Below, in pieces: positions 1 through 8,156 of a stretch of 64,000 nucleotides of DNA (positions are counted from its first letter, which is position 1; each line of letters starts with the position of its first letter). The stretch is from Primorskyibacter flagellatus. GTDB lineage: Bacteria > Pseudomonadota > Alphaproteobacteria > Rhodobacterales > Rhodobacteraceae. The position numbers were made by a program, and so were the translations under genes. The notes under the pieces were generated by a model, which did no database searches, was not told where the DNA came from, and worked only from the letters and a program-made list of their open reading frames with translations. The DNA lies in NCBI RefSeq assembly GCF_014638275.1, contig NZ_BMFJ01000001.1:1166338-1230337 (forward strand), written 5' to 3'.

Positions 1-1010
1 CGGGTGGCCTGGCGCAGCACCTCGAGCATGTCGAGGTCGCCGTAGGCGTAGAACGGATCGCGCGTGTTGTCGGAGGCGAAACTGACGCGCGTGCCCCTGT
101 CCTTCATCTCGTGCACCAGTGTCACGCCCCGGTTGCGCGGGGTACGGCCCGGCACCCGGTCCTGAAGGTAGAGGTTGCACATCGGCAGAGAGACAACGTG
201 AAGCCCGGCCTTCGCGACAAGGTCGAGCGTGTCCATCGCCCGCGCCTCCTCCTGTGTCGAGACAGAGCAGCAGTGGCCGACCACGACCGGCGCGGCAAAC
301 CCCGTCTCAAGCACCACTTCCGCGATCACCCGCAGGGTTTCTGAGGTCGGGTCCATCGTCTCGTCCGTGTGGAAATCGACCGACAGGTCCATGCGCGCGG
401 CCATGTCGAAGAACCGCAGCAGGATGTCCTTCAGTCCCTCTACCGGATAGGTGACGAGGCCAAGCACGCCGCCGATCTCCTTCACCGTGGTCGCGATGTC
501 GAGAAACTCACCGGCATCGGAAAAGCGGTCGCAGCTCATCAGGGAACAGGCCTGCAGGTCGATCTTCCCGGCCCACTGGTCGCGCTTTTCGGCAAAGACG
601 GGCCAACTGCGTTTGTACTGGCCGTTCACGCTGTCCAGATGTGTGCGGATGCGGGCGGTTCCGTGGGCATAGGCCGACTTGAGCGAGAATTCCATGCGGG
701 CAGCCACATCCTCCGGTGACCAGTTGGCGTGATCGGCGCGGACGGTGGACAGGGCTCCGTCGAAGGTGCCGTCGGGGTTGGAGGCGCGCGGCCAGATGTG
801 GCCCTTGTCCAGATGCGTGTGCATGTCGGTGAAGCAGGGCAGCACCATCGCGCCGTGCATCGGAACGTCCTCACCGCCGGGGCCGGCCAGCTTTCCGCCG
901 TCCACGCCGATGTCGGTGCGGATCAGTCCGCCGTCCCGCCCGAGCAGGCAGGCGGGAACGGTGACGTCCCTCAGGGTGAAACGTCCGGTTGGCAGGGTCT
1001 TGAAGTCCAT
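1..1010 (-). CDS. CodA-like (cytosine/isoguanine deaminase type) amidohydrolase, partial
   Basis: Metal-dependent amidohydrolase that should deaminate a nucleobase in the cytosol. The frame runs off the left edge, so about 336 N-terminal residues are visible. Metal and catalytic residues expected for the CodA family are present: HTHLDK (His64, His66), DFHTDE (His214, Glu217), VGHCC (His246) and FASDN (Asp314). The ATG at 1010 shares one base with the stop of the upstream permease (TGATG), so the two are probably translationally coupled. Family knowledge: E. coli CodA acts on cytosine and also on isoguanine, giving xanthine. The exact substrate here is not readable from sequence; a creatinine or other cyclic amide deaminase is possible. 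The neighbouring NMT1-type importer suggests it acts on the imported base. Confidence 0.8.
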   Translation of the reverse strand, partial: MDFKTLPTGRFTLRDVTVPACLLGRDGGLIRTDIGVDGGKLAGPGGEDVPMHGAMVLPCFTDMHTHLDKGHIWPRASNPDGTFDGALSTVRADHANWSPEDVAARMEFSLKSAYAHGTARIRTHLDSVNGQYKRSWPVFAEKRDQWAGKIDLQACSLMSCDRFSDAGEFLDIATTVKEIGGVLGLVTYPVEGLKDILLRFFDMAARMDLSVDFHTDETMDPTSETLRVIAEVVLETGFAAPVVVGHCCSVSTQEEARAMDTLDLVAKAGLHVVSLPMCNLYLQDRVPGRTPRNRGVTLVHEMKDRGTRVSFASDNTRDPFYAYGDLDMLEVLRQAT

Positions 1011-1864
1011 CAGCTTTCTCTCTTCAGCGCGCTTTCGTGCCAGCGGAACAGGGCGAGGTGGCTGATCAGGCTCATCAGCGCGAAGATAACGACGCCCATG
1101 ACCGAAATCAGGATCAGTGCCGCATAGAGCCGCCCGAAGTTGAACCGGTAGGAGGCCTCAAGCAGTGTCGAGGCAAGACCCAGCCCGGTCCCCGCGCGTC
1201 CGATCACGAACTCCGCCACCACGGCACCGATCAGCGCCAGACCTCCTGCGATCTTGAGCCCGCCGAGGAAGAAGGGCAACGCGGAAGGCGCGGCGAGATA
1301 GCGGAGCCTTTGCCACCGGGTCGCGCCGTAGATGGTGAAGAGGTCGGAAAGATTGTGGTCGGCGGACTTCAGGCCGATCGTCGTGTTCGAGAGGATCGGG
1401 AAGAAAGCGACGATCCAGGCGCAGAGCAGCGCGGCGACGAAAGCATTGTCGACGTAGATCTGGATGAGAGGCGCGATGGCGACAACCGGCGTGACCTGAA
1501 GGATCACCGCGTATGGGAAGAACGAAAGTTCTGCCCACTTTGACTGAGTGAAGGCGACGGCAAGCCCGACCCCGCCAATAACCGCGAACAGCAATGCCAG
1601 AATGGTAAGTCTGCCCGTCAAGATCATGGCAGGCCACAGAATTCCCCAATCCTCCACCATCTTCTGCGCGACCAGACCCGGCCCCGGCAGCACATAATGC
1701 GGCACTTCGTTGATCGCTACGTAGAGATGCCAGGCCAGAACCGTCAGGATCATGACAAGCGAGGGCAGCGTCCATCTCGCGATCTTCATGACACGTTCAC
1801 GGCGGAACCGGGCGAGTTCTTCCTGATCCTCGGTGGTCACGGGGGTGGTGTCGGCTATGGTCAT
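1010..1864 (-). CDS. ABC transporter permease, SsuC/ThiX/RibX type
   Basis: Inner-membrane permease of a binding-protein-dependent importer, 284 residues, the usual length of the BPD_transp_1 family. About six hydrophobic segments are visible after a charged N-terminal 30 residues. The EAA-like loop that contacts the ATPase lies around residues 180-215 (AAPSALPFFLGGLKIAGG). The ATG overlaps the ATPase stop by four bases (ATGA at 1861-1864) and the stop overlaps the deaminase start, so ATPase, permease and deaminase form one coupled unit. Permeases of this family move sulfonates, nitrate, riboflavin or hydroxymethylpyrimidine; the deaminase and NMT1-type binding protein favour a nitrogenous base. 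Confidence 0.88.
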   Translation of the reverse strand: MTIADTTPVTTEDQEELARFRRERVMKIARWTLPSLVMILTVLAWHLYVAINEVPHYVLPGPGLVAQKMVEDWGILWPAMILTGRLTILALLFAVIGGVGLAVAFTQSKWAELSFFPYAVILQVTPVVAIAPLIQIYVDNAFVAALLCAWIVAFFPILSNTTIGLKSADHNLSDLFTIYGATRWQRLRYLAAPSALPFFLGGLKIAGGLALIGAVVAEFVIGRAGTGLGLASTLLEASYRFNFGRLYAALILISVMGVVIFALMSLISHLALFRWHESALKRES

Positions 1865-2646
1865 GCGGCCTCTCCCATGGCGTCATGCAGCGCTTCGGAG
1901 GCCTCGCGGCAGTGCGCGGCATAGTCGGCGGAGGTGCGGAATTCCTCGTCGCGCGGATAGGGGGCGGTCACCTGCACCTCCCGGATGACGCGGCCCGGGC
2001 GGGCGGCCATGACGACGATGCGATCCGACAGGAACACGGATTCGAACACCGAATGCGTCACGAAGATGATGGTGCAGCCGATCTGTTCCCGCAGGGCCAA
2101 GAGGTCGTTGTTCAGCTTGTGGCGCGTGATCTCGTCCAGCGCGGCGAAGGGTTCGTCCATCAGGATCAGGCGCGGCTTGGTGACAAGTGCGCGGGCAATG
2201 GAAACGCGCATCTTCATGCCGCCCGACAGTTCGCGCGGAAAGGCGCGCTGGAACTTTTCAAGCCCGACCAGCCGAAGCGCCTCGAGCACGTCATCCTTGA
2301 CATCGGTATAGGGCACCCCGCGCAGGCGGAACGGCAGCCAGACGTTGTCCACCACCCGCGCCCATGGCATCAACGTCGGCTCCTGGAAGACCACGCCGAG
2401 GTCGTCCTTCGATTGCCCGCCGGTCCATTCGATCCGGCCCGACGTCGGGGACATCAGGCCCGAGATCAGGCGCAGCGCGGTGGACTTGCCGCAGCCCGAG
2501 GGGCCGAGGAGAGAGACGAAGTCGCCCTGGTTCACCGCAAGGTTCATGTCGCGCAGGGCGACGACGTTGCCGCGGAAGGTCTTTTCGACATGCGACATGC
2601 GCAGCAGCGGGGCGCGCTGGTCTATGGGCGGGCGGGTCTGGTTCAT
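1861..2646 (-). CDS. ABC transporter ATP-binding protein
   Basis: Cytosolic ATPase of the same importer, 261 residues. Walker A GPSGCGKST (about residues 49-57), Q-loop VVFQEP, signature LSGGM, Walker B RLILMDEP and H-loop FVTHS are all intact, in the order of the nitrate/sulfonate/taurine (SsuB/TauB/ThiZ) subfamily. Start at 2646 chosen because the ORF begins there with a conserved N-terminal segment. It lies 153 bases downstream of the binding-protein gene, separated by tandem stem-loops that may lower its expression relative to the binding protein. Confidence 0.9.
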   Translation of the reverse strand: MNQTRPPIDQRAPLLRMSHVEKTFRGNVVALRDMNLAVNQGDFVSLLGPSGCGKSTALRLISGLMSPTSGRIEWTGGQSKDDLGVVFQEPTLMPWARVVDNVWLPFRLRGVPYTDVKDDVLEALRLVGLEKFQRAFPRELSGGMKMRVSIARALVTKPRLILMDEPFAALDEITRHKLNNDLLALREQIGCTIIFVTHSVFESVFLSDRIVVMAARPGRVIREVQVTAPYPRDEEFRTSADYAAHCREASEALHDAMGEAA

Positions 2647-2693
2647 GCGGGGTTGCTCCCGGTCGGTCTTCTTGCGTCAACGGTCTTTGGACA

Positions 2694-2748
2694 GGGCAGC
2701 GGCCGCCCCAGGGGGGCGGGTCGGCCGCTGCCCGGCGCAAACGCCGGG
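2694..2748 (-). promoter_or_regulatory. Tandem stem-loops between binding-protein and ATPase genes
   Basis: The sequence shows a perfect 12-bp stem (2694-2705 with 2722-2733, G/C-rich, 16-base loop) and a second 7-bp stem CCCGGCG-CAAA-CGCCGGG (2731-2748) that overlaps its outer arm by three bases. There is no T-run, so this is not a classical terminator. In binding-protein operons such hairpins often protect the 3' end of the binding-protein message or attenuate downstream transcription; that role is inferred here. Confidence 0.55.
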
Positions 2749-2799
2749 CGGGTCTTGCGTACGGAGCGCACCGCCCGGTCTTTGGCTTGGATCAAGCCG

Positions 2800-3795
2800 T
2801 TATTTCTTCAGGTCCATCCCGACCTTCTGGTTCACGTATTCGGTCGTGAAGGCGGATTTCCAGTCGATGCCCGCGTCGATGACACCGGCCTCGACCATCT
2901 TGGCGTAGAAATCCTCGACCTTCTCGTCGGTCATGGCGCCGATGCCCATGGTTTCCGTATCGCCGGAGTCGACGATCCCCTCGGACAGCATCTTCTCGAT
3001 CGCGAAGTCGATCTTGTCCTGCGTCATTTCGGGGTTGTCGGCCATGATCATCGCGTCAGCGGCCGAGTGATCGCCGTAGAGATAGGTGTACCAGCCCTTG
3101 ATGGAGGCATCGACGAAGCATTTCACCTCTTCCGGCTTGGAGGAGATGGTGTCGGCCATCGTCTCGATCGTGGTGGCGTAGGTGGAATAGCCCGCGTCGG
3201 CGATCAGGAAGACATCCGGCACGAACCCGCCCTCCTTTTCGACCAGGTAGGGTTCGGAGGAAAGATAACCCTGCATCCCCTTGTTCTCGTCCGCGAGGAA
3301 GGGGCCGGGGTTGAAGGTGTAGGGTTCGCGCTGCTGCTCGGTAAAGCCGTAGGCCTTGATCATCCACTGGTAGTAGGACTGGTAGCCGTTGTCGCCGATC
3401 AGCAGGGTGAGGTTCTTGAGGTCCTCGAAGGTCTTGGCCTTGCCCGGGTGCGTCACGATCACCTGCGGGTGTTTCTGCATGACGGCCGCGACGGAGACGA
3501 CCGGCACCCCTTCCTTCACCGCGTTGAAGGCCTGCAGGAGATCGCCGCCCATGTGGTAGTCGATCTTGCCGGCCAGCAGCAGGGCGCGGTTGTTCACCTG
3601 CGGTCCGCCCTGCACGATGGAGACGTCGAGCCCGCATTCCTTGTAGGTGCCGTCCGCGACGGACTGGTAAAAACCGCCGTGTTCCGCCTGCGCCAGCCAG
3701 TTGGTGCCGAAGGCAACCTTGGGCAGGTCCTGGGCGGTCGCGGTACCGGCTAGCGCCGTAAGGGCCACAGTGAGCGTCAGTTTCGTTCTGGTCAT
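2800..3795 (-). CDS. NMT1/THI5-like ABC substrate-binding protein
   Basis: Periplasmic binding protein of the importer, 331 residues. A signal peptide is clear: MTRTK, a hydrophobic Leu/Ala stretch, then cleavage near TATAQ (about residue 22). The mature part starts with KVAFGTNWLAQAEHGGFYQS, the typical first strand and loop of the NMT1/THI5-like fold (ThiY, RibY, SsuA relatives), followed by a GGPQVNNRALLLAGKIDY segment. The ligand pocket uses aromatics, consistent with a flat heterocycle, but the ligand is not determined. It is the first gene of the operon, with a possible leader RNA at 3838-3880 and an AT-rich stretch before the GGGAG ribosome site. Ligand candidates are a pyrimidine, xanthine or a related purine. 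Confidence 0.85.
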   Translation of the reverse strand: MTRTKLTLTVALTALAGTATAQDLPKVAFGTNWLAQAEHGGFYQSVADGTYKECGLDVSIVQGGPQVNNRALLLAGKIDYHMGGDLLQAFNAVKEGVPVVSVAAVMQKHPQVIVTHPGKAKTFEDLKNLTLLIGDNGYQSYYQWMIKAYGFTEQQREPYTFNPGPFLADENKGMQGYLSSEPYLVEKEGGFVPDVFLIADAGYSTYATTIETMADTISSKPEEVKCFVDASIKGWYTYLYGDHSAADAMIMADNPEMTQDKIDFAIEKMLSEGIVDSGDTETMGIGAMTDEKVEDFYAKMVEAGVIDAGIDWKSAFTTEYVNQKVGMDLKK

Positions 3796-3837
3796 TTGAT
3801 TCTCCCGGTTGAATTTTTTGTAATTTTCTCAATTGGT

Positions 3838-3880
3838 TTGATGGGGATACAGAGGTAACCCGCCGGGGCGTGCGGGCCGA
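3838..3880 (-). ncRNA. Candidate leader RNA / riboswitch upstream of NMT1-type gene
   Basis: Transcribed leftward, this leader can fold into GGGUUAC-CUCU-GUAUCCC (3861-3844; seven positions with one internal U-U mismatch) or into CCCGC/GCGGG (3876-3872 with 3863-3859). Both need the same bases 3859-3861, so the two are mutually exclusive, which is the usual design of a switch. Xanthine-I riboswitches (the NMT1 motif) are known in proteobacteria upstream of exactly this type of binding-protein gene and of purine-oxidation genes. I cannot confirm the conserved core from memory, so membership is a hypothesis. Confidence 0.4.
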
Positions 3881-4010
3881 TTGCGGTCTTGCCCGAAATT
3901 TGTGCAGACCAATCGTTTCGCCTTCGCGCCTGCGGCCCCGGTCGTCGCTCGGTCTTGGCGCGGAGGGTGGCGGCTGCAACAGATCGGGAAGCCGCAGAAA
4001 GGACTCCGCC

Positions 4011-4418
4011 ATGCTCCGCAGCCTGATCCCCGCCGATATGTCCCCGCCTTTCGCGCGATATGCCCACGGCGTGGCGGCGATCGGGGTGAATGGCATCGTC
4101 GTGACCTCCGGCCAGCTGGCACTTGCCCCCGACGGAACGGTACCTTCGGGGGCGGAGGCGCAGGCGCGGCTGATCTTTGCCAGCCTCGACGCGATCCTGC
4201 GCGATGGCGGGACGAGCAAAGCGCATCTGCTGCGCATCAACGCCTATGTCACCGACCGCGCGCATATGCCGGGCTACATGGCCGCGCGGGATGCTTGGCT
4301 GGCGGGGGTCAGCCACCTGCCCGCCTCCACCCTGATGATCGTGTGCGGGTTCACCCGCCCCGAATTCGTCGTGGAGATCGAGGCCATGGCAACGATCCCG
4401 CCCGACGACTCGCACTGA
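4011..4418 (+). CDS. RidA (YjgF/YER057c/UK114) family protein
   Basis: Small cytosolic protein of the Rid family, 135 residues. Family members hydrolyse reactive enamine/imine intermediates or serve in nucleobase breakdown (RutC-like). Visible family features are the early VNGIVVTSGQLALAPDG strand, the LRINAYVTD segment and the C-terminal VEIEAMA strand. The usual arginine near position 105 of archetypal RidA sits in the segment PASTLMIVCGFTRPEF, which is changed, so it may belong to a Rid subgroup without the standard imine deaminase activity. Start at 4011 has AGAAAGGA upstream. It is divergent from the binding-protein gene and convergent with the oxygenase gene. Confidence 0.8.
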   Translation: MLRSLIPADMSPPFARYAHGVAAIGVNGIVVTSGQLALAPDGTVPSGAEAQARLIFASLDAILRDGGTSKAHLLRINAYVTDRAHMPGYMAARDAWLAGVSHLPASTLMIVCGFTRPEFVVEIEAMATIPPDDSH

Positions 4419-4429
4419 GCACGGGCCCG

Positions 4430-5419
4430 TCATTTCCTGTAGTTCGCGCCGAGACGCATCCTGATGTAATCACCGCCGGTCATCGGCTCGTACTTGCCTT
4501 CGGGCCCGGTCAGCATCGTGTCGGTGTTCGCCTGGGCGAAGTAGACCATGGAGTAGCGGGGGCCGAGGTATTCCTCGGGTTTCGGCATCCGGACACGGTG
4601 CAGGGTGGACTGCAGCTTGTCATCCGACCAGCGCATCAGCATGTCGCCGATGTTGCAGGTGATGACCCCGTCCAGCGGCGGCACATCGGTCCAGGCAATT
4701 GCCCGCCCCTCACTGTCCTTGAAGGGGCACAATTGCAGGCCACCCTGCCCTGTCTTCTGATGCAGCAGCGTCAGGCAGTCGAAATCCGTATGCGCCCCGG
4801 CACGCCAGAACTTGAAATCCTCGGGCTTGGCATCCTCCATCCCGAGGTAGTGGATCAGGCGCAGCGTCGACTGGTATTCGGGCCTGAGCGGATCGTGACC
4901 GTCGACAAAGAGGTTCGGATCGAAGGCCAGCTTGTCGGCGAAGCAGGACAGGACCTTCATCGCCAGCGACCAGTTGTGGCGTTCAAAGGCCAGCATGGTG
5001 GCACGGAACCCGGCAAGGTCGGATTCGGAGGGCCAGAGGCCGTCCATCCGCGGCAGGGTGATCTGGAAGCTCTCCTTCCGGTCTGCCGTTCCGGTCGAGG
5101 GCCGGACCTGCGCCATGTATTCCCAGCCCGCATTGGTGCCGGGCTTCAGGGGCATGGCCTCTTTCGTCGCGGTTGGCAGGTCGAAGAAGGCGGCGGAGAT
5201 CGCGAAGGCCTCGTCCACCAGCGGCTGCGGGATGCCGTGGTTGGTCAGCTGGAAAAAGCCGATGTCGGTGGCGGCGGACCAGAGCTGTTCCGTGATCTCG
5301 GCCTTCCTGGCGCGGAAATCGCTCATGTCGATGCGTGGGATGTCGCGGTGGACCTCTTCACCGTAGGCGCCCATGCGGGATTCCTTGGCGAGTTCGGCCA
5401 TGGTGTTTTCAGTGCTCAT
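4430..5419 (-). CDS. 2-oxoglutarate/Fe(II)-dependent oxygenase, isopenicillin N synthase-like
   Basis: Non-heme iron oxygenase, 329 residues, with the DIOX_N part (IPRIDMSDF, GFFQLTNHGI) and the double-stranded beta helix core. The iron ligands are HTDFD (His and Asp of HxD) and the later His in STLHRV; the RYSMVYF segment supplies the Arg-x-Ser that binds 2-oxoglutarate. The start was set at 5419, ten codons inside the longest frame, because AAAGGA lies about nine bases upstream. It is followed on the same strand side by, and probably transcribed after, the amidohydrolase at 5525. The substrate is unknown; the neighbourhood suggests an oxidised purine or pyrimidine. Confidence 0.82.
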   Translation of the reverse strand: MSTENTMAELAKESRMGAYGEEVHRDIPRIDMSDFRARKAEITEQLWSAATDIGFFQLTNHGIPQPLVDEAFAISAAFFDLPTATKEAMPLKPGTNAGWEYMAQVRPSTGTADRKESFQITLPRMDGLWPSESDLAGFRATMLAFERHNWSLAMKVLSCFADKLAFDPNLFVDGHDPLRPEYQSTLRLIHYLGMEDAKPEDFKFWRAGAHTDFDCLTLLHQKTGQGGLQLCPFKDSEGRAIAWTDVPPLDGVITCNIGDMLMRWSDDKLQSTLHRVRMPKPEEYLGPRYSMVYFAQANTDTMLTGPEGKYEPMTGGDYIRMRLGANYRK

Positions 5420-5524
5420 TCGTCCGGTCCTTTCAGGGTCGGGGAGCAATGACCGGCGCCGTGCGGGCGCTGACTGCTTCTACTCCGGATTGGCCGGGGG
5501 ATGCCCCCGGATGGCGGGCGGAAG

Positions 5525-6916
5525 TCAGGCATGGGCCGGCCTCCGGTCGTTCTGGCGGACGGCTTGCGCGATCCGGGCCGTGATGCGGGCGGCGTCGTCG
5601 CGCAGCTCCGCCAGGTCGAGCCACGGGAGCCTGCCGTCCGTCACCACGGGATTTCCGCCGACAAAGCTGTGGCGGACCGTGGCGGCTCCGGTGATGACCG
5701 GCGCCAGCGCGGGGTCGTGAAGGCCGAAGTTGCGCGGGTGGTCCAGATCGAAGAGCGCGATGTCGGCCGCCATGCCGGGGGCAAGCCGGCCGGTCTTTTT
5801 GTAGCCGAGCATCCTCGCCCCGCCCTCGGCCGCCCAGTGCAGCACCGTTTCGGGGCGGATCGCGGTGACCCCCTTGGTCGCGCGGTGCAACGCAAAGGCG
5901 GCATACATCGCCCCGCCCATGTCCGCCGCCTCGTTCGCCCCCGCCCCGTCCACGGCGAGCGAAACCTGCCCCCCGGCGGCATGAAGGGCGTCCGCGCTGG
6001 CGATGCCGGAGCCGAGCCGCGCATTGGCCTGCGGACAGTGCGCCATTCCGGTGCCCGTGGCGGCCAATTGCGCGATCTCCTCCGCCGTGCAATCCACCAG
6101 ATGCGCGAACCAGACGTCGGGGCCAAGCCAGTCGTGACCGGCAAGCCAGTCGACCGGGCGCTGTCCGAACTTCGCGAGGGTGAGGGCGGCGTAGGCTTCG
6201 TTCTCCGATAGATGCGCGTGGATCCGCAGGCCCCTGTTTCGGGCGGTCTGGGCCACCTCGCGCAGCATTCCGGGGTCGAGGTTGAAGCAGGGCGTCGTCG
6301 GGGCGGATGCCACGCGGGTCATCGCCAGATCCGACGGATCGTGCCAGCGGGTTGCGGCGGCTTCGACGCCGGAGAGGTACTGGTCCAATGTCTCGACCGG
6401 CGGCGGGGGCATGTCAGGGTCATCGAAAACCCGACCCTTCGTCATACCGCCGCGGCCCAGAACGAAACGCAGACCAAAGCGGGCGGCGGTGGCGGTCAGG
6501 ACTTCGGACGGGTCATAGGCGTAGCGGTCGGAGTAGACATAGTGGTGATCGGCCACGGTCGTCGCCCCGCTCAGCGCCAGTTCGGCAAGGCCGATGGTGG
6601 CGGAAACACGCAGCGCCTCTTCGTCGATCAGCGGCCAGAAGCTGTAGGGCACGAGCCGCAGCCAGTCGTCGAGCGCGGCGTTCATGCCCGCCGGCACGGC
6701 CTTCAGCACCGACTGGAACAGGTGATGGTGCGTGTTCACCAGACCGGGCGTCACCACGCAGCCTGTCGCGTCGATGACCCGTTCGCCCGGTTCGGGCGTC
6801 AGGTCCCCCATGGCCGCGATCAGGCCCCCGCGGACCCGCAGGGTACCGGAAAACCGTGTGCCGGCGGCGTCCCCGGTCAGGCCATGGGCGATATTGGCGA
6901 TCAGGAAAGAGGTCAC
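5525..6916 (-). CDS. 8-oxoguanine deaminase-like amidohydrolase (AtzB/TrzN group)
   Basis: Zinc amidohydrolase of the aminohydrolase group that includes 8-oxoguanine deaminase and hydroxyatrazine hydrolases, 463 residues. The metal sites are NTHHHLFQ (HxH), HAHLSEN (His), FAHLVD (His) and DGAGANE (Asp). The stretch SFWPLIDEEA, followed by VADHHYVYSD, resembles the 8-oxoguanine deaminase subgroup. I chose the GTG at 6916, seventeen codons inside the longest frame, because GGAGG lies seven bases upstream of it. If the assignment is right it turns 8-oxoguanine into urate. It sits 105 bases upstream of the oxygenase gene on the same strand. Confidence 0.78.
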   Translation of the reverse strand: MTSFLIANIAHGLTGDAAGTRFSGTLRVRGGLIAAMGDLTPEPGERVIDATGCVVTPGLVNTHHHLFQSVLKAVPAGMNAALDDWLRLVPYSFWPLIDEEALRVSATIGLAELALSGATTVADHHYVYSDRYAYDPSEVLTATAARFGLRFVLGRGGMTKGRVFDDPDMPPPPVETLDQYLSGVEAAATRWHDPSDLAMTRVASAPTTPCFNLDPGMLREVAQTARNRGLRIHAHLSENEAYAALTLAKFGQRPVDWLAGHDWLGPDVWFAHLVDCTAEEIAQLAATGTGMAHCPQANARLGSGIASADALHAAGGQVSLAVDGAGANEAADMGGAMYAAFALHRATKGVTAIRPETVLHWAAEGGARMLGYKKTGRLAPGMAADIALFDLDHPRNFGLHDPALAPVITGAATVRHSFVGGNPVVTDGRLPWLDLAELRDDAARITARIAQAVRQNDRRPAHA

Positions 6917-7156
6917 GGGCGGACCTCCGCAATTGCGGCGCGATGGTGCGGGCGGAATGGGGTGCAACGAAGCATGGCCGTCTCATCAAGTCGCGCGGCC
7001 GGGGCCGCAGGTGTCGATCTGATGAGCAATGTCAGGGCCGGGCCCTACCGCTTCTACTCGGCTCCTTGATGGGCGAGTCGGGGGGCGGGAGTCATGGGAA
7101 AACGTGATTGCCGGGGTGGCCGGAAAGCCGGTTGCTGAATTTTTGGGCGGAGGGAT

Positions 7157-7174
7157 GGCGGGCTGAAGCCCGCC
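7157..7174. repeat. 18-bp GC-rich palindromic repeat (copy 1)
   Basis: GGCGGGCTGAAGCCCGCC, a perfect palindrome apart from its TGAA-like centre, nine bases past the stop of the minus-strand dehydrogenase gene. Identical copies, in both orientations, occur at 34260-34277 and 34314-34331. It may act as a small REP-like element or help end transcription. The rest of 6917-7183 shows no gene. Confidence 0.75.
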
Positions 7175-7183
7175 GCTCGCGTC

Positions 7184-8053
7184 CTACTCCCGCGTCAGCC
7201 GCTTCAGCAGCGACGAGGTATCCCACCTTCCCCCGCCCATCTTCTGCACGTCCTTGTAGAACTGATCGACCAGCGCCGTGACCGGCAGCGACGCGCCGAT
7301 CTCGTCCGCCGTGTCGAGACAGATACCAAGGTCCTTCCGCATCCAGTCCACCGCAAACCCGTGTTCGAAATGATCGTCCAGCATGGTCTGGTAGCGGTTC
7401 TGCATCTGCCAGGATCCGGCGGCGCCCTGAGAGATCACCTCCACCACCTTCGCGCCGTCCATTTCAGCCTTCTGGGCGAAGTGCAGCGCCTCCGACAGGC
7501 CCTGCACCAGCCCGGCGATGGCGATCTGGTTGCACATCTTGGTAATCTGGCCCGCGCCGGTGTCGCCGAGGCGGCGGCAGATCTTGGCGTAGGCGTCGAT
7601 CACCGGGGCGGCCCTGTCAAAAACCGCCTGCTCACCGCCGCACATGACGGAAAGCTGACCGTTCTCCGCCCCCGCCTGCCCGCCCGAGATCGGCGCATCG
7701 ACATAGCCGATGCCGCCGCCCGAGGCGATGGCGGCCAGGTCGCGCGTCACCTTTGCCGACACCGTGGTGTGGTCGACCAGGATCGTTCCTTCCTCCATGC
7801 CGGCGAAGGCGCCGTCCTTGCCGGTGCAGACCATGCGCAGGTCGTCGTCATTGCCGACGCAGGTCATGACGAACTCCGCCCCCGCCGCGGCCTCCCGCGG
7901 CGTTGTTTCCATGGATCCGCCGTGCTGCTTCACCCAGGCCTCCGCCTTGGCGGCGGTGCGGTTGTAGACGGTCACCTCGTGACCCGCGGCAACCAGATGT
8001 CCGGCCATCGGATAGCCCATCACCCCGAGACCCAGAAACGCGACTTTTGCCAT
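7184..8053 (-). CDS. NAD(P)-dependent beta-hydroxyacid dehydrogenase (HIBADH family)
   Basis: Cytosolic dehydrogenase of 289 residues. The N-terminal Rossmann motif GLGVMGYPMAGHL (about residues 7-19) is followed by the VYNRT segment; the substrate motif DAPISGGQAGAENGQL lies near residue 118 and the catalytic lysine lies in GAGQITKMCNQ. These are the marks of 3-hydroxyisobutyrate dehydrogenase, tartronate semialdehyde reductase and glyoxylate/succinic semialdehyde reductase; sequence alone does not separate them. NRT after the second strand, in place of an acidic residue, favours NADP(H). No valine-catabolism gene is adjacent. Confidence 0.85.
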   Translation of the reverse strand: MAKVAFLGLGVMGYPMAGHLVAAGHEVTVYNRTAAKAEAWVKQHGGSMETTPREAAAGAEFVMTCVGNDDDLRMVCTGKDGAFAGMEEGTILVDHTTVSAKVTRDLAAIASGGGIGYVDAPISGGQAGAENGQLSVMCGGEQAVFDRAAPVIDAYAKICRRLGDTGAGQITKMCNQIAIAGLVQGLSEALHFAQKAEMDGAKVVEVISQGAAGSWQMQNRYQTMLDDHFEHGFAVDWMRKDLGICLDTADEIGASLPVTALVDQFYKDVQKMGGGRWDTSSLLKRLTRE

Positions 8054-8156
8054 GGTCTTTTCCCCTCTTGCGGCTTCGCCTATAGCTAGTGCCGGGGCGG
8101 GACCTCAAAGGCAAGGGGGCCCGAAGGCGATAGGCCGACGGCAAGAAGGACAGGCG

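Noticed and set aside
3796-4010. Firm assignment of a xanthine-I riboswitch
   Set aside because: The location and alternative hairpins fit, but I could not match a conserved core from memory, so it is only a candidate.
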